From Glandiceps talaboti (taxonomy: Eukaryota; Hemichordata; Enteropneusta; Spengelidae), in NCBI RefSeq assembly GCF_964340395.1, contig NC_135567.1, positions 10,609,484 through 10,649,483 on the forward strand: 40,000 nucleotides of DNA. Reading direction: 5' to 3'. Shown in pieces: positions 1 to 17,800 of this stretch; the first letter of the stretch is position 1, and each line of letters starts with the position of its first letter. A program made the translations under genes and the position numbers. The notes below the pieces were generated by a model. It was given only the letters and a program-made list of their open reading frames with translations. It did no database searches and was not told the origin of the DNA.

Positions 1-113
1 CAAAGGTGCAAATTGAATGCTGTTTACATACACTGATCCCCAAGAGCATTGTTCATGAACTTTTCCAGCATAATGTTTTAAACATGCAAGCATAGTTCAT
101 GCGCAATGTCCCA

Positions 114-7054
<6,941 letters not shown>

Positions 7055-7067
7055 AATTTCTGCAGAC

Positions 7068-8155
7068 AAATAAAAAAATAATATGATTGGGTACACTTCT
7101 TAATTCCTGAGGATTGCCACACATTATAGCCTTATAAACATTTCATGTGATTTGCTCGGTATTATGTCTTTTTTTGGCAATTATGATAACGGATGAATCC
7201 CCCACCCTACACTGCTGGAGGTGGAAGGGGGGGGGGGTTCTCATTCAAACATAAAATGGGCATGTGTCACCTAAAGGTGTCTACCGTTTGGCCGTCCATA
7301 TTTGAAATGGATTGAAGTTGTTTTCAAATTTGTTCTGTCTGTAGCATGTCTCCTGGGAAAAATTGTAGGTATTTTATTTTATTTTTTTTATTTTGTTCTT
7401 GTTTCGCCATGGGATTTGCTAGCTACACATTAACAACACTTCCTTAGATGATTCTGAGTAACCCCCCCCCCCCACAGTAATTAGGGAGAACCAAAAATGT
7501 ACAAAAATGTACCCTCTCCCCCCTGCACGTTAACTGGACGAGAAAGTAAAAAAGTAACATCGACCAACTTTTAGTTAGCATTTATTACACTCATTGCCAG
7601 AGCTAGAGTTGCAATGATTGTGTAGGTTATAGTTTTTTTATTTTGAGGTTTTTAAAAAAAAAATTTAGTAAGTGTTTTGTCGTTCCGAGGTTTGCTCTCA
7701 AAAACTTAGCCCAGAATGATCAAGAGCTAGATAACAAATAAACAACCCCTCTCAAAGCCAAAACCTATTGGTATTGCACCCCCCCCTCAATGGCCTCATC
7801 ATCAAAGGCACCCCCCCCCCCCCCCACCATTGTAGAAAGGATGTAGATGAAGAATCTGAAGATTCAGGCAGGGGCAAGACCCTTCCTTCGTAATTCTGAC
7901 ATGATACACTCATACATGATACATGTACCACCAGTCACACTGTACTACAAGCAGAACGCGGCCCGTACGCGAAAACTATACTTGTATTAGCTCTGGCAAC
8001 CAGACACCGACAAACGACATCACACTTGCCAGCAGTCAGTGATGATTTGTATTTCAAAGTTTGTACAACAGCAAGGTTACTTAGCTTCGATATGATTTAC
8101 ATAGTGGAATTTCGGTGATCAGTAAAAGTTTACAAAGATGAGTACAATATAGGTA
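7068..8155 (-). other. First intron of the LRR gene; homopolymer C/G tracts, no gene seen
   Basis: It contains an 11-G run (about 7227-7237), a 12-C run (7462-7473) and a 15-C run (7811-7825), plus AT-rich filler. No exon, RNA gene or tandem array was recognised. Confidence 0.5.
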
Positions 8156-8160
8156 CTTAC

Positions 8161-8351
8161 ATTTATATCCCGGCATACATATCAGAGGCTACAGTGTACG
8201 TACATCGCAGGCTATGGTCAGCGAGCTCACGATCGATACTCGATCGGCTTTCACGTATGTGTTGCCGTGCGATCGTTTGATGACCTCCCGCAACCATAAC
8301 AAACTTCTTGCTGAGGTATCTTTTAAAGTTTATGGCATCATGACGATATTT
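8161..8351 (-). other. Probable 5' UTR exon of the LRR gene
   Basis: A consensus donor on the minus strand (gtaagtacc after 8161) and an acceptor-like cttttccacag just beyond 8351 bracket about 190 bases. It would splice to 7059. It may instead be a first exon with its transcription start inside this stretch. Short upstream ATGs are present. The reading frame is open (ending ASDMYAGI), but no similarity to anything I know supports coding. Confidence 0.4.
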
Positions 8352-8868
8352 CTGTGGAAAAGATATTATGAAAATTATTATCTTATTTAAAACATCATAT
8401 TTTATTATGGATGTTGCTCTATCGAGAACAAAATCTTCGATAATTGAAGAATAAATCTCGTGCTGTAAATAAGGCAATAAGATCAGTGTCTAGTTAAAAT
8501 TGACCTCTGGGTCAAAGGTTATTAGGATGATACGAAATGACCAAAACAATGCCAGCATTTAAAGTATTTTACGAAACGTCACAGTTTTATTTTATTTAAT
8601 AGATTTTGATCATATTGGACGTAATTAGCACAAGACAACGTTCGATATTTTAAATATTCATGCTATCGACAAATTTCGTTGTTGCGCCCTCAGCGGTAAT
8701 TTTATACCAAAGCTGCTGTGATTGGTCGACTATCCTTCGAACGAAATTTGAATTGTTTAGATTCCGATAGTGAACGATCAAAAGAATACAACACACGTTG
8801 TTTCCCGCAATCAGCGTTCAAATTCAATTTCACTGCCAAAATATCGAATACCTGAAAAGTTTGTAATC
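8352..8868. promoter_or_regulatory. Divergent promoter region between the LRR gene and KIF23
   Basis: The two genes are head-to-head across this interval. Near KIF23 there is an inverted CCAAT box (ATTGG 8721-8725) followed by TTCGAA (8736-8741) and TTTGAA (8747-8752), matching the CHR consensus. CCAAT (NF-Y) plus CHR (DREAM/MuvB) is the usual promoter layout of G2/M genes, and vertebrate KIF23 is known to be CHR-controlled. No TATA box is seen. The motifs are direct observations; the function is inferred. Confidence 0.55.
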
Positions 8869-8879
8869 ATGAAGCCCAC
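8869..8879 (+). CDS. KIF23: KIF23 exon 1 (11 coding nt, M1-T4)
   Basis: ATG AAG CCC AC followed by the donor gtaagt. Joining to exon 2 gives MKPTRGKTPKK, matching MKSARAKTPRK of the human protein, which fixes both start and splice. Confidence 0.92.
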
Positions 8880-11800
8880 GTAAGTATACGAAGATGCTTC
8901 TGAGTTGATTTGCGGTCGAATTGTGCTTTAGAATATGTGAAATGTACTGATTTTTCTTTCTTCCACAGCCGGGGCAAGACACCCAAGAAAACTCCAAGGA
9001 AAATCGCAAGCAACGCTAAAGACCCAGTTGAGGTATGAGAGATGGTAGTTTTTGTGTGTGAACTTCCGAACCACAATATCTGCTGTAATTATAAACCTTT
9101 AGGCTTTTCACAAGTTGTAAAAAACATAAATTTGAGAAATACTTCCCACCATTTCGAGTTCCCGTCACTGCGTCAGTCATGCATGTCATTGTCAGTGCGT
9201 CACTTCGACTTCGACGAGCCTTCATTTTTATTCAGACTATCTCCGATTACAGTTGGTGAGGCACGTACGGAATATTCTTTGACTGTACATCATACATACC
9301 AGACCCTTTGTCTTTGTTTTATTTGTGAATCGGAGCTTCAATCTACAAGAATAATAGAATTTGGTAATCGTAATGTACCCTACGTCAATTTTGAACTTTG
9401 TTATTGTCATATTGATATGGTTTCATATCCGCCATCTTGAAGTTGAATCGAGATAGTCTTTTGTCAGGACAAAACATACTTGGTAAAAATCTATCTCTGA
9501 AAGTCACAGCTCAACGCTACACATATTATGTATGTATAATATTCGAAATCCTTCCCTTTGATTTCAAATCATCGTGATAATGAGGGTGAGGGTAAGAATG
9601 GTCTGGTCATTCAGCATTTTAATTTCTAGCTGGCTTTGTTTTTATTTGCATTTACACAAATACCTGATACACAAACCTATCAAACTCAAGTATACTGAAG
9701 ACTGCCTTAGGTAGGACATCATACATCTAGATAAGGCTAGTAACCGATGTTATAATGTTTCATCTACATTTGTATTTTGAATTTTAGGTTTATTGTCGTC
9801 TCCGACCCAAAGATGAAGATGATGGCGAGGAGAGTATTGAAGTAATTAATAGTACCACTGTACAGTTAGCACCACCACAATGTTCTATCGCTTACAAGAG
9901 TGGACATTACAAGGAAACGCAGTACAAGTTCAAGTACGTCTTTCCTGACGACACATCACAAAAAGCTCTCTTTGATCACGTTTGCTACCCACTGGTCAAC
10001 GATTTGATTAGAGGAAAGAATGGTAAGGATTCTATACAAGGGTGTGAAACCCTTCCAGTTGCTAACATATGCTGGTGAAGTATTTGTGTCAGCCTAGTGT
10101 TAGCACTGAACTAGCCTGGTGTTAACATTGGACTGGTGCAGATATTAACCCCTCCAGTTGCTAACACATACTGGTGAGGTGTTAGTGTCAGCCTAGTGTT
10201 AGCACTGAGCTAGTCTGGTGTTAACATAGGACTGGTACAGGTATTAACCCTTCCAGCTGCTATGCTAACACATACTGGTGAGGTGTTAGTGTCAGCCTAG
10301 TGTTAGCACTGAGCTAGTGTGGTGTTAACATAGGACTGGTACAGGTATTAACCCTTCCAGCTGCTATGCTAACACATACTGGTGAGGTGTTAGTGTCAGC
10401 ACTGAGCTAGTCTGGTGTTAACATAGGACTAATGCAGATATTAACCCTTCCAGTTGCTAACACATACTGGTGAGGTGTTACAGGGGTGAACAAATCCACT
10501 GGTCCTGGGTCCGGGTCTAGCGATTTTTTTGGGCGGACCACACAAATTGTACCTTGTCTGGTCCGTTGGACCAGTACCTTACTGTTAATAACTATGTTAA
10601 AAAGTCATCTGAATATACAGATTCATATGTAAGATTTAATGTTTCACATTAGCGGGACCTTGGACCACTAATTCTTTCAGCAGGACCACTGGAATTTTTA
10701 AGGTACTGGTCCGGGGACCAGCAGTTCACAAAATGATTTGTTCACCCCTGTGTTAAAACCAGCTCAGTGTTCGCTGAATATGTTATGTTTGTGGTCTTAA
10801 TTTTTTGAGAATCCAGCTGTATATGTGTATGAGAGGCTTTCTGCCACTACATGTAACCTGAAGTGTAGCATCATATTTTCCCCCACTTTTGGTCAATATA
10901 ATTTCTATGGGCTACATACTATACAGGAAGCCAGATGATGTTTTCTAATAATGTGTAGTATTTTCTATATTAAGAAAAAAATATTTGTAAGGTAGATTTT
11001 TCTAAGTGTTTGTATTTTGCATAAAACTGAATTCATAAAATGGTAAATTTGTGGGTTTTTTTTTTTATTAGGTTTACTGTTTACATACGGAGTAACAGGT
11101 TCAGGTAAAACCTACACGGTGACGGGTAGTCCACAGGATGGCGGTGTGTTACCAAGGTGTCTGGATGTACTGTTTAATAGCATTGATGACCTACAAGCTA
11201 AGAAATACGTAAGTTTTCTGTCTAATGATTAATGTAGGGCTTTCTCTGGACAAAGGAACAAGATAATCGGTGTTAGACCAATGTATTTTGTCTGTCTTAA
11301 TTCTTAATTTCTTTGCAGAATAAAATTTTTCGGATTTAGGTGAAACCGAACTTTTTGGTCAAATCTCTCCTATGATTTACATTTTTCGTTGGAATATTTT
11401 ATTAAATGTGTATAAGTTTATGTTGGCATATTCCATTCCATAGCAGGTGTTAAATGTTGGCCTGTTCCATTTCATAATAGGTGTTTAAGCCAGACAGAAT
11501 GAACGGTTTTGATGTGCAGACTGAGACCGATGCTATGGTGGAAAGACAAAAGAAAGATTTGATAATCCCACTTAATCCACCCTCTACGCCAGCAACACCA
11601 AGATCAAGGTAAAAAAAATGCACGTTTGTTTATTTTTTTTATGGCCTATGTTTCCACTAAAGGTAATAGGCTGTTAGGAGTCATGAATATTTGTTGTTCA
11701 ACCATTGAAATTTGCATAATATACCTATGATGTGTCCACTGAAGGTAATAATCTCTAAGTCTTAGGGGTCATGAATATTCATTGTTCAATCATTGAAATT

Positions 11801-14800
11801 TGCATAACATACCTATGATGTGCGAAAATGAAGTTCAGCAATTGCATTGACACCAGACCCCCTCCCCCTTAATGAACTAGGCTTGTTTATTTCAAGCTTG
11901 TGTGACACTGATCGTCCTTGAATGGTATTTCAGCATTTAGAATTTGTCAAAACTCTACTCATGTTTTTCTTGTAGGTGTCGTGACGATGTGCGAGTGACT
12001 CGTGTTCCCGACACGACAAAGATAGACGAAGTTGAAGAGGATAACAACTACGCAGTCTTTGTGTCGTACATCGAAATCTACAACAACTACGTGTACGACT
12101 TGTTAGAAGACACACCGATGGACGCCATCAATCCCAGGTAAGGTACTTTCATTTCAGAGACAGAGGAAAACTAAACACATCCATTCTAATACAGTAATAT
12201 ACATATTTTTACACACAGAGAGACGATAGTTTTCACAGCTCAGTGGAATTTTTGTTTTAACCCCTTTTCACCACAATTCCCGTTATTACAGGAACATGCA
12301 AGTGCTAAGGGCAATCCAATTCATTTGAACGTTATATGTGATATTTCTTACATAAATTAGTAATTGAAAAGTATAAAGGGAGAAGTTTATTGTGAGAGGG
12401 AAAAATATGGGAGAGATAACAATTTATGTTTGATGAAGTAATACAAATTACAGGTAAAAGGTTGAGGGATCACTGAACAACTGCATATCATACACATTTT
12501 TATGTTCCTAAGAACAATTTAGTTAGATAAGAAACAGGCTTCCCACAGACCACTCAATACAAATATAAACAACACCTATTCATGCCAACAAGCAGGCACT
12601 GTATGTGGACACACATATCACTTGTAACTTTGAATCAATACACTTGTATATGTCAAAATCTAAGTCTGCAATTTGATAACTTTCAATAGCTTGTTTGTTC
12701 CTACAGGAGGATGTGTGTGTGTGTCTGTGTATCAGTAGGGGTTGGATGATGTTGTTTATATTTGTATTGACTGGTCTGTGAGAAGCCTGTTTCTTATCTA
12801 TCTAAATCGTTCTTGTAATTATAATTTCCATGGTTACACTGATGTTTTCAGAGAGAGAGAGAGAGGGATTTAGTGTAGATATGTAAAGGGCCAGTAGCTT
12901 TCCAAAAATAACAGGCCACTCCGCAATCTTTTGCCAGTTACTTTTCGAGAATTTATTTTAAAAATTAGTTATAGGTACATTTTCCATCGTTATATGTCAA
13001 ATTCCCGGGTTTCACACTTCGATATTACCATATGCTATTAGGGTATAGCGCATTTGACCAGCAATTTTTATGATCAGGTACATTTTTCTCAGACAATGCG
13101 AGTGAAAACAGAATTTAACAGGTTTCACAATTGATTTTCTATGTATTTTTTTTTCTTTTTTCTGCTCACTATACAAACTGAAGGTTTACAACTAGAATAC
13201 AGGAATATATGATGACGTAGGTTGTGTTCTGTTCTGTTTTATAGTGCAGTGTTACTATATACTGTCCTGTGGGTGTATTACACTGTTCTGTTATATAGTG
13301 TGGTGGTGCTATATACTGTGTTGTTCTATGGGTGTATTACACTTCTGTTCTATAGTGTAGTGTTACTACATGCTGTGGGTGCATGTTCATTTTCATTTTA
13401 TTTTACAATATTTTATGAGTGCATGGAGCTATAGTTTATTGCAATTTTTTCCATAGTAATCCAGTACACCTAATTAGCATGACATTTGCATAATATTTAC
13501 ATAAAAATTAGCATGTGAGCCATAATATTTTTGTATAGATCCGGAAGACCAAGTTTGTAGAAATACACAAATTGCCTGGCATGTCGTTCCTCTTTAGATA
13601 ATTCAGTTCAAAGATTGCGATAAAATTTCAAACTTTCTTGTTCCTTACATAGTCTGATATTTTATACTTCTATCAACAGACCACCCCAGTCTAAGATTCT
13701 GCGTGAAGATAACAACCACAATATGTATGTGAGTGGATGTACAGAAATTGAAGTTAAGAGTACGAATGACGCTTACGATATCTTCCTTAGAGGTAAGATT
13801 ATTATTACATGTATAATATGTACATGTAAGTATGTAAGTGGGTGTATACAGAAATTGAAGTTAAGAGTATGGATGACGCGTACGATATCTTCCTTAGAGG
13901 TAAGATTATCCTTAGATGCTATCTGCTCACATCTACCGATAGTCACATGGATTTATGTAAAACAGAATTCTGTGCTACATGTAACTTGTAAATTACCACC
14001 AACAGCAGTGTGCCTTCTAAGCCAATTTGACGTGCCACTAAGGCACACAATTTCTAGTGACACACCAAAATTTCGTGTTCCCCTATCTCTTACTATGTGG
14101 TGAATGTGCCCTTTAAGCCAATTTGACGTGACACTGATGCACATAATTTTTAGTGATGCACCAAAATTTGGTGTTCCTCTATCTCTTACTATGTGGTGAG
14201 TGTGTCCTCTAAGCCGATTTGACATGCCACTGATGCACACAATTATCTTTTGTATTACTCAACAGGTCAGAAAAGACGACGTGTCGCCAACACCCAACTA
14301 AACCGTGAATCAAGTCGTAGTCATAGTGTGTTTAACATCAGATTGGTACAAGCACCTTTGGACTCACTAGGAGAAGAAGTTGTCCAGGTAATTAAAACAT
14401 GAATAATATGACAACCCCATGATGCGTGAGTGCAAGTTTGATGTACTCGAGGTATTTCCACGAGTACTTGCAGTGTTTCATTTGTTAATTGACAACGTTA
14501 AAATGAGAAACACTGAAGTAAAGTACTTTCTCTATGTGCTACACTCATTTATAGCATTCATATCAAGTGTAAAAGTAAATGTATACTGTTTCAATTGGTT
14601 TATTTACAAGCCTAGCACATGGCCTTCTCAGGTGGTCATGAAACAGTATACTTTTATAGTTGATATGGATGGTATAATCGATTGTTTTACATACAGAAAA
14701 CACTTTACTTTGGTGTTAGGGGTTGTACTTGATATGGATGCTATAATCATTTGTTTTACATACAGAAAACACTTTACTTTGGTGTTATGGGTTGTACTTG

Positions 14801-17800
14801 ATATGGATGATATAAATGATTGTGGTACATACAGAAAACACTTTACTTTGGTGTTATGGGTTGTAGAAAGGCCACATGCTAGGCTTGTAAATAAACTAAT
14901 TGAAACGGTGTACTTTTACACTTGATATGAATACTATAAACGCACAGAGAAAGTGCTCAACTTCAGTGTTACTCGTAATATGAATGCTATAAATGAGTGC
15001 ATCACATAGAGAAAGTGCTTTACTTCAGTGTTACTTGTAAGTTTTAGTTTTTGATCCTCAGTTGGCATCTTTGCTTCTTTTTTTTCAGGATAAAGATCAG
15101 ATTTGTATGTCCCAGTTATCCTTAGTAGATCTAGCAGGGAGTGAAAGAACCCATAGAACTAAGAACTCCGGTGATAGATTACGTGAAGCGGGTAACATCA
15201 ATGCTTCACTCATGACGCTGCGGTCTTGTATCGAAACACTACGTGAAAATCAACAAAACGGTTGTGATAAGGTCAGTGTTGTGTGTGTTCTTGTAAGACT
15301 ACTTAATAACTCATGACACAATCATGTTCTTTATATACGATGTAAAGATCAACAGAAAAGTGCTGAGTATTTTGTACAGTAACATAGCACTATGGAATTG
15401 TGCTAAAATACCATGTTTTTTTTAAAGGGCGGTAAGTATGTAAAACTTACCTGAGTTCTCCACCAAAATTATATTACAATGTATTGGAACTATGCCTGTT
15501 TATCAAATTTACCCCTGTCTGTTACCAGACTGGTTTGAAATTACCTTTTTCTTTTATAGTCCAAGTGGACGGTGACCTCTAGTCCTATATTCCTGAACTG
15601 AAAACAAAATTCCTCTATCTATTGGAAATATGTGTTATAAAAAATACTGTCTGTAAATCTTCCATCCTTTAAATCATCACATAATTAGTTGTAGTCTGAG
15701 TGGGCTACCAGCTACAAATTATGGTAGTCACATGACAAGAATGTGGTAAGTCTGTAGACGCAGGACTACTGTTAATTTCGAGCCCTGCAGTAACAACATT
15801 TCTCATTTCTGCCTATAGATGGTGCCCTACCGTGACAGTAAAGTGACACATCTATTCAAGAATTACTTTGATGGTGAGGGTAAAGTCAGGATGGTAGTTT
15901 GTATTAACCCGGCAGCTGTCGACTATGATGAAAATATTGTAAGTCAAAACCATGCATACATCTTTTTTCTCCTCTTTTTTTTTTCGGTAAAAATGTAATT
16001 TTCCAGACATACACTGAGCTGAGAGATTCACTATCGTATATCATTGTATAATTTGCATGATTGGATCAAGCCAATCTATGATCACGGTCACAATTTAGTG
16101 TTTGAAATGAACCAATCACAATGATTTAGTGTTTGAAATGAACCAGTCACAATGATTTAGTGTTTGAAATGGACCAATCACAACCAATAGTAGTTAGTGT
16201 TTGAAATGGACCAATCACAGTCAATATTTAGTATTTGAAATGGACCAATCACAATCATGATTTAGTGTTTGAAATGGACCAATCATATCATGGCTTACAT
16301 GTTGTTTGGAAATGGAATGGACCAATCACACTCAAGATTTGTTATGTCAGTTATCATGCCTCAAACCAAATATTGCCATAATGCAGTGTGTTGACTTGGA
16401 AAACATGACCGGAAGTAGTGACAAGTGTCTTTTATGGCAACATTCGTAGGGCTCTTCTAGGAACTTATTCTAAAACCATGACTTTGGTGATGACAAGATG
16501 GCAGACAACAAGTAATTCAGTCCCCAGAGAGCTTTTTTCCTTGAATCAGTAATTTTGTCTTTGATTGATAGACAACTTTGTTTTTATCTATCCCCTATCA
16601 GCATGTTATGAGGTTCGCTGAGGTAACCCAAGAAGTACAAGTCAACAGACCAACAGCTGTACGATTTGATGTTGGATTAACACCTGGTAGAAGACGAGGT
16701 AAGTACAAGTCAACAGACCCATGGCTGTACGATTTGATCTTGGATTAACTAAAATAAATGCCTTCTTGTACATGAACACAATATACCAGTCTAGTAATTA
16801 GTAAAAATAAGTAGTGACTAAAATGTCTTCTTGTACATGAACACAATATACCAGTCTAGTAATTAGTAAAAATAAGTAGTGACTAAAGTGTCTTCTTGTA
16901 CATGAACACAATATACCAGTCTAGTAATTAGTAAAAATTAGTCTTTGACAACTTGCTGAAGACTCCAAAAATGCAAAATTTTCTGGTAGTGAAAATATCT
17001 AGGTTTACTGTATTCTATTTACAATTGTTGTTTTTGTATTTGCAGCCAATCAAATGTCAAAAACCAGCTATTTCTTGGTTAGAATTTTACCTGTCAGCAT
17101 ACTAGTAATATTCTATTTACTATTGTTGTTTTGTTTTTGTTTTGACAGCCAATCAAATGTACAAAGAAGCACTGTCTAAGTTTCAAGAAGAAGGCATTGA
17201 TAATGCAATTATACCACCACTACCACCATTACCATGTTCATGGCCTGAATTCCCATCATTACAGGTAAGTCATATTTAAAGGGGTAGGATTCAATCCTTG
17301 GCCATTGCATTAATTTTATCTTATCAGTGAAGTGAGTTACAAGGATCGGATAGGATTAGTCTTGTTCTTGTCCGACTTTTTCTAAAATTCTGCGGCTGCC
17401 ATACAATTGTGTTCACATTTATATCTTAATTCTATTCCAAGACAATCTCAAATTAGTGCATTTTAACTGAATGAAAACCATTGTAGGAAAATGTATTCCT
17501 ATATCTAGGAAGGAGGCGTTCATACTCAGAACAATAAAATCTAAAGCAAACAACAATATCGGAAGGACATACATAAAGAAATTGAATCATGTTCACTACA
17601 TCAGATTGGCAATGACTCCACAATAAACAATTACATGTAGATTACCTTTCTGTGATTGGTTTAGTGTCTGTCATATGGTCAAATGATTGGCTGACGGCTG
17701 TCACATGTCGGTCACATGATATGCACATTGTTTTTTTTCGCTACAGGTAGCTGATGCAAGTGATGACTTTGCACTCAGAATTTGTATTACCTTTCTGTGA

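Noticed and set aside
7055-7122. Upstream start MYPIILFFYLSAEI for the LRR protein
   Set aside because: These codons lie before a good acceptor (tttgtctgcag) and look hydrophobic only because the intron end is T-rich. MGCSSS is the more plausible start.
9042-9440. 132-codon frame in KIF23 intron 2
   Set aside because: It starts beyond the exon 2 donor and resembles nothing known; the exon 2-exon 3 junction matches the kinesin exactly without it.
13723-14103. 126-codon frame running from KIF23 exon 7 into the intron
   Set aside because: The frame is open by chance through the duplicated exon tail and a family A repeat. Beyond the donor the protein loses all similarity to KIF23.
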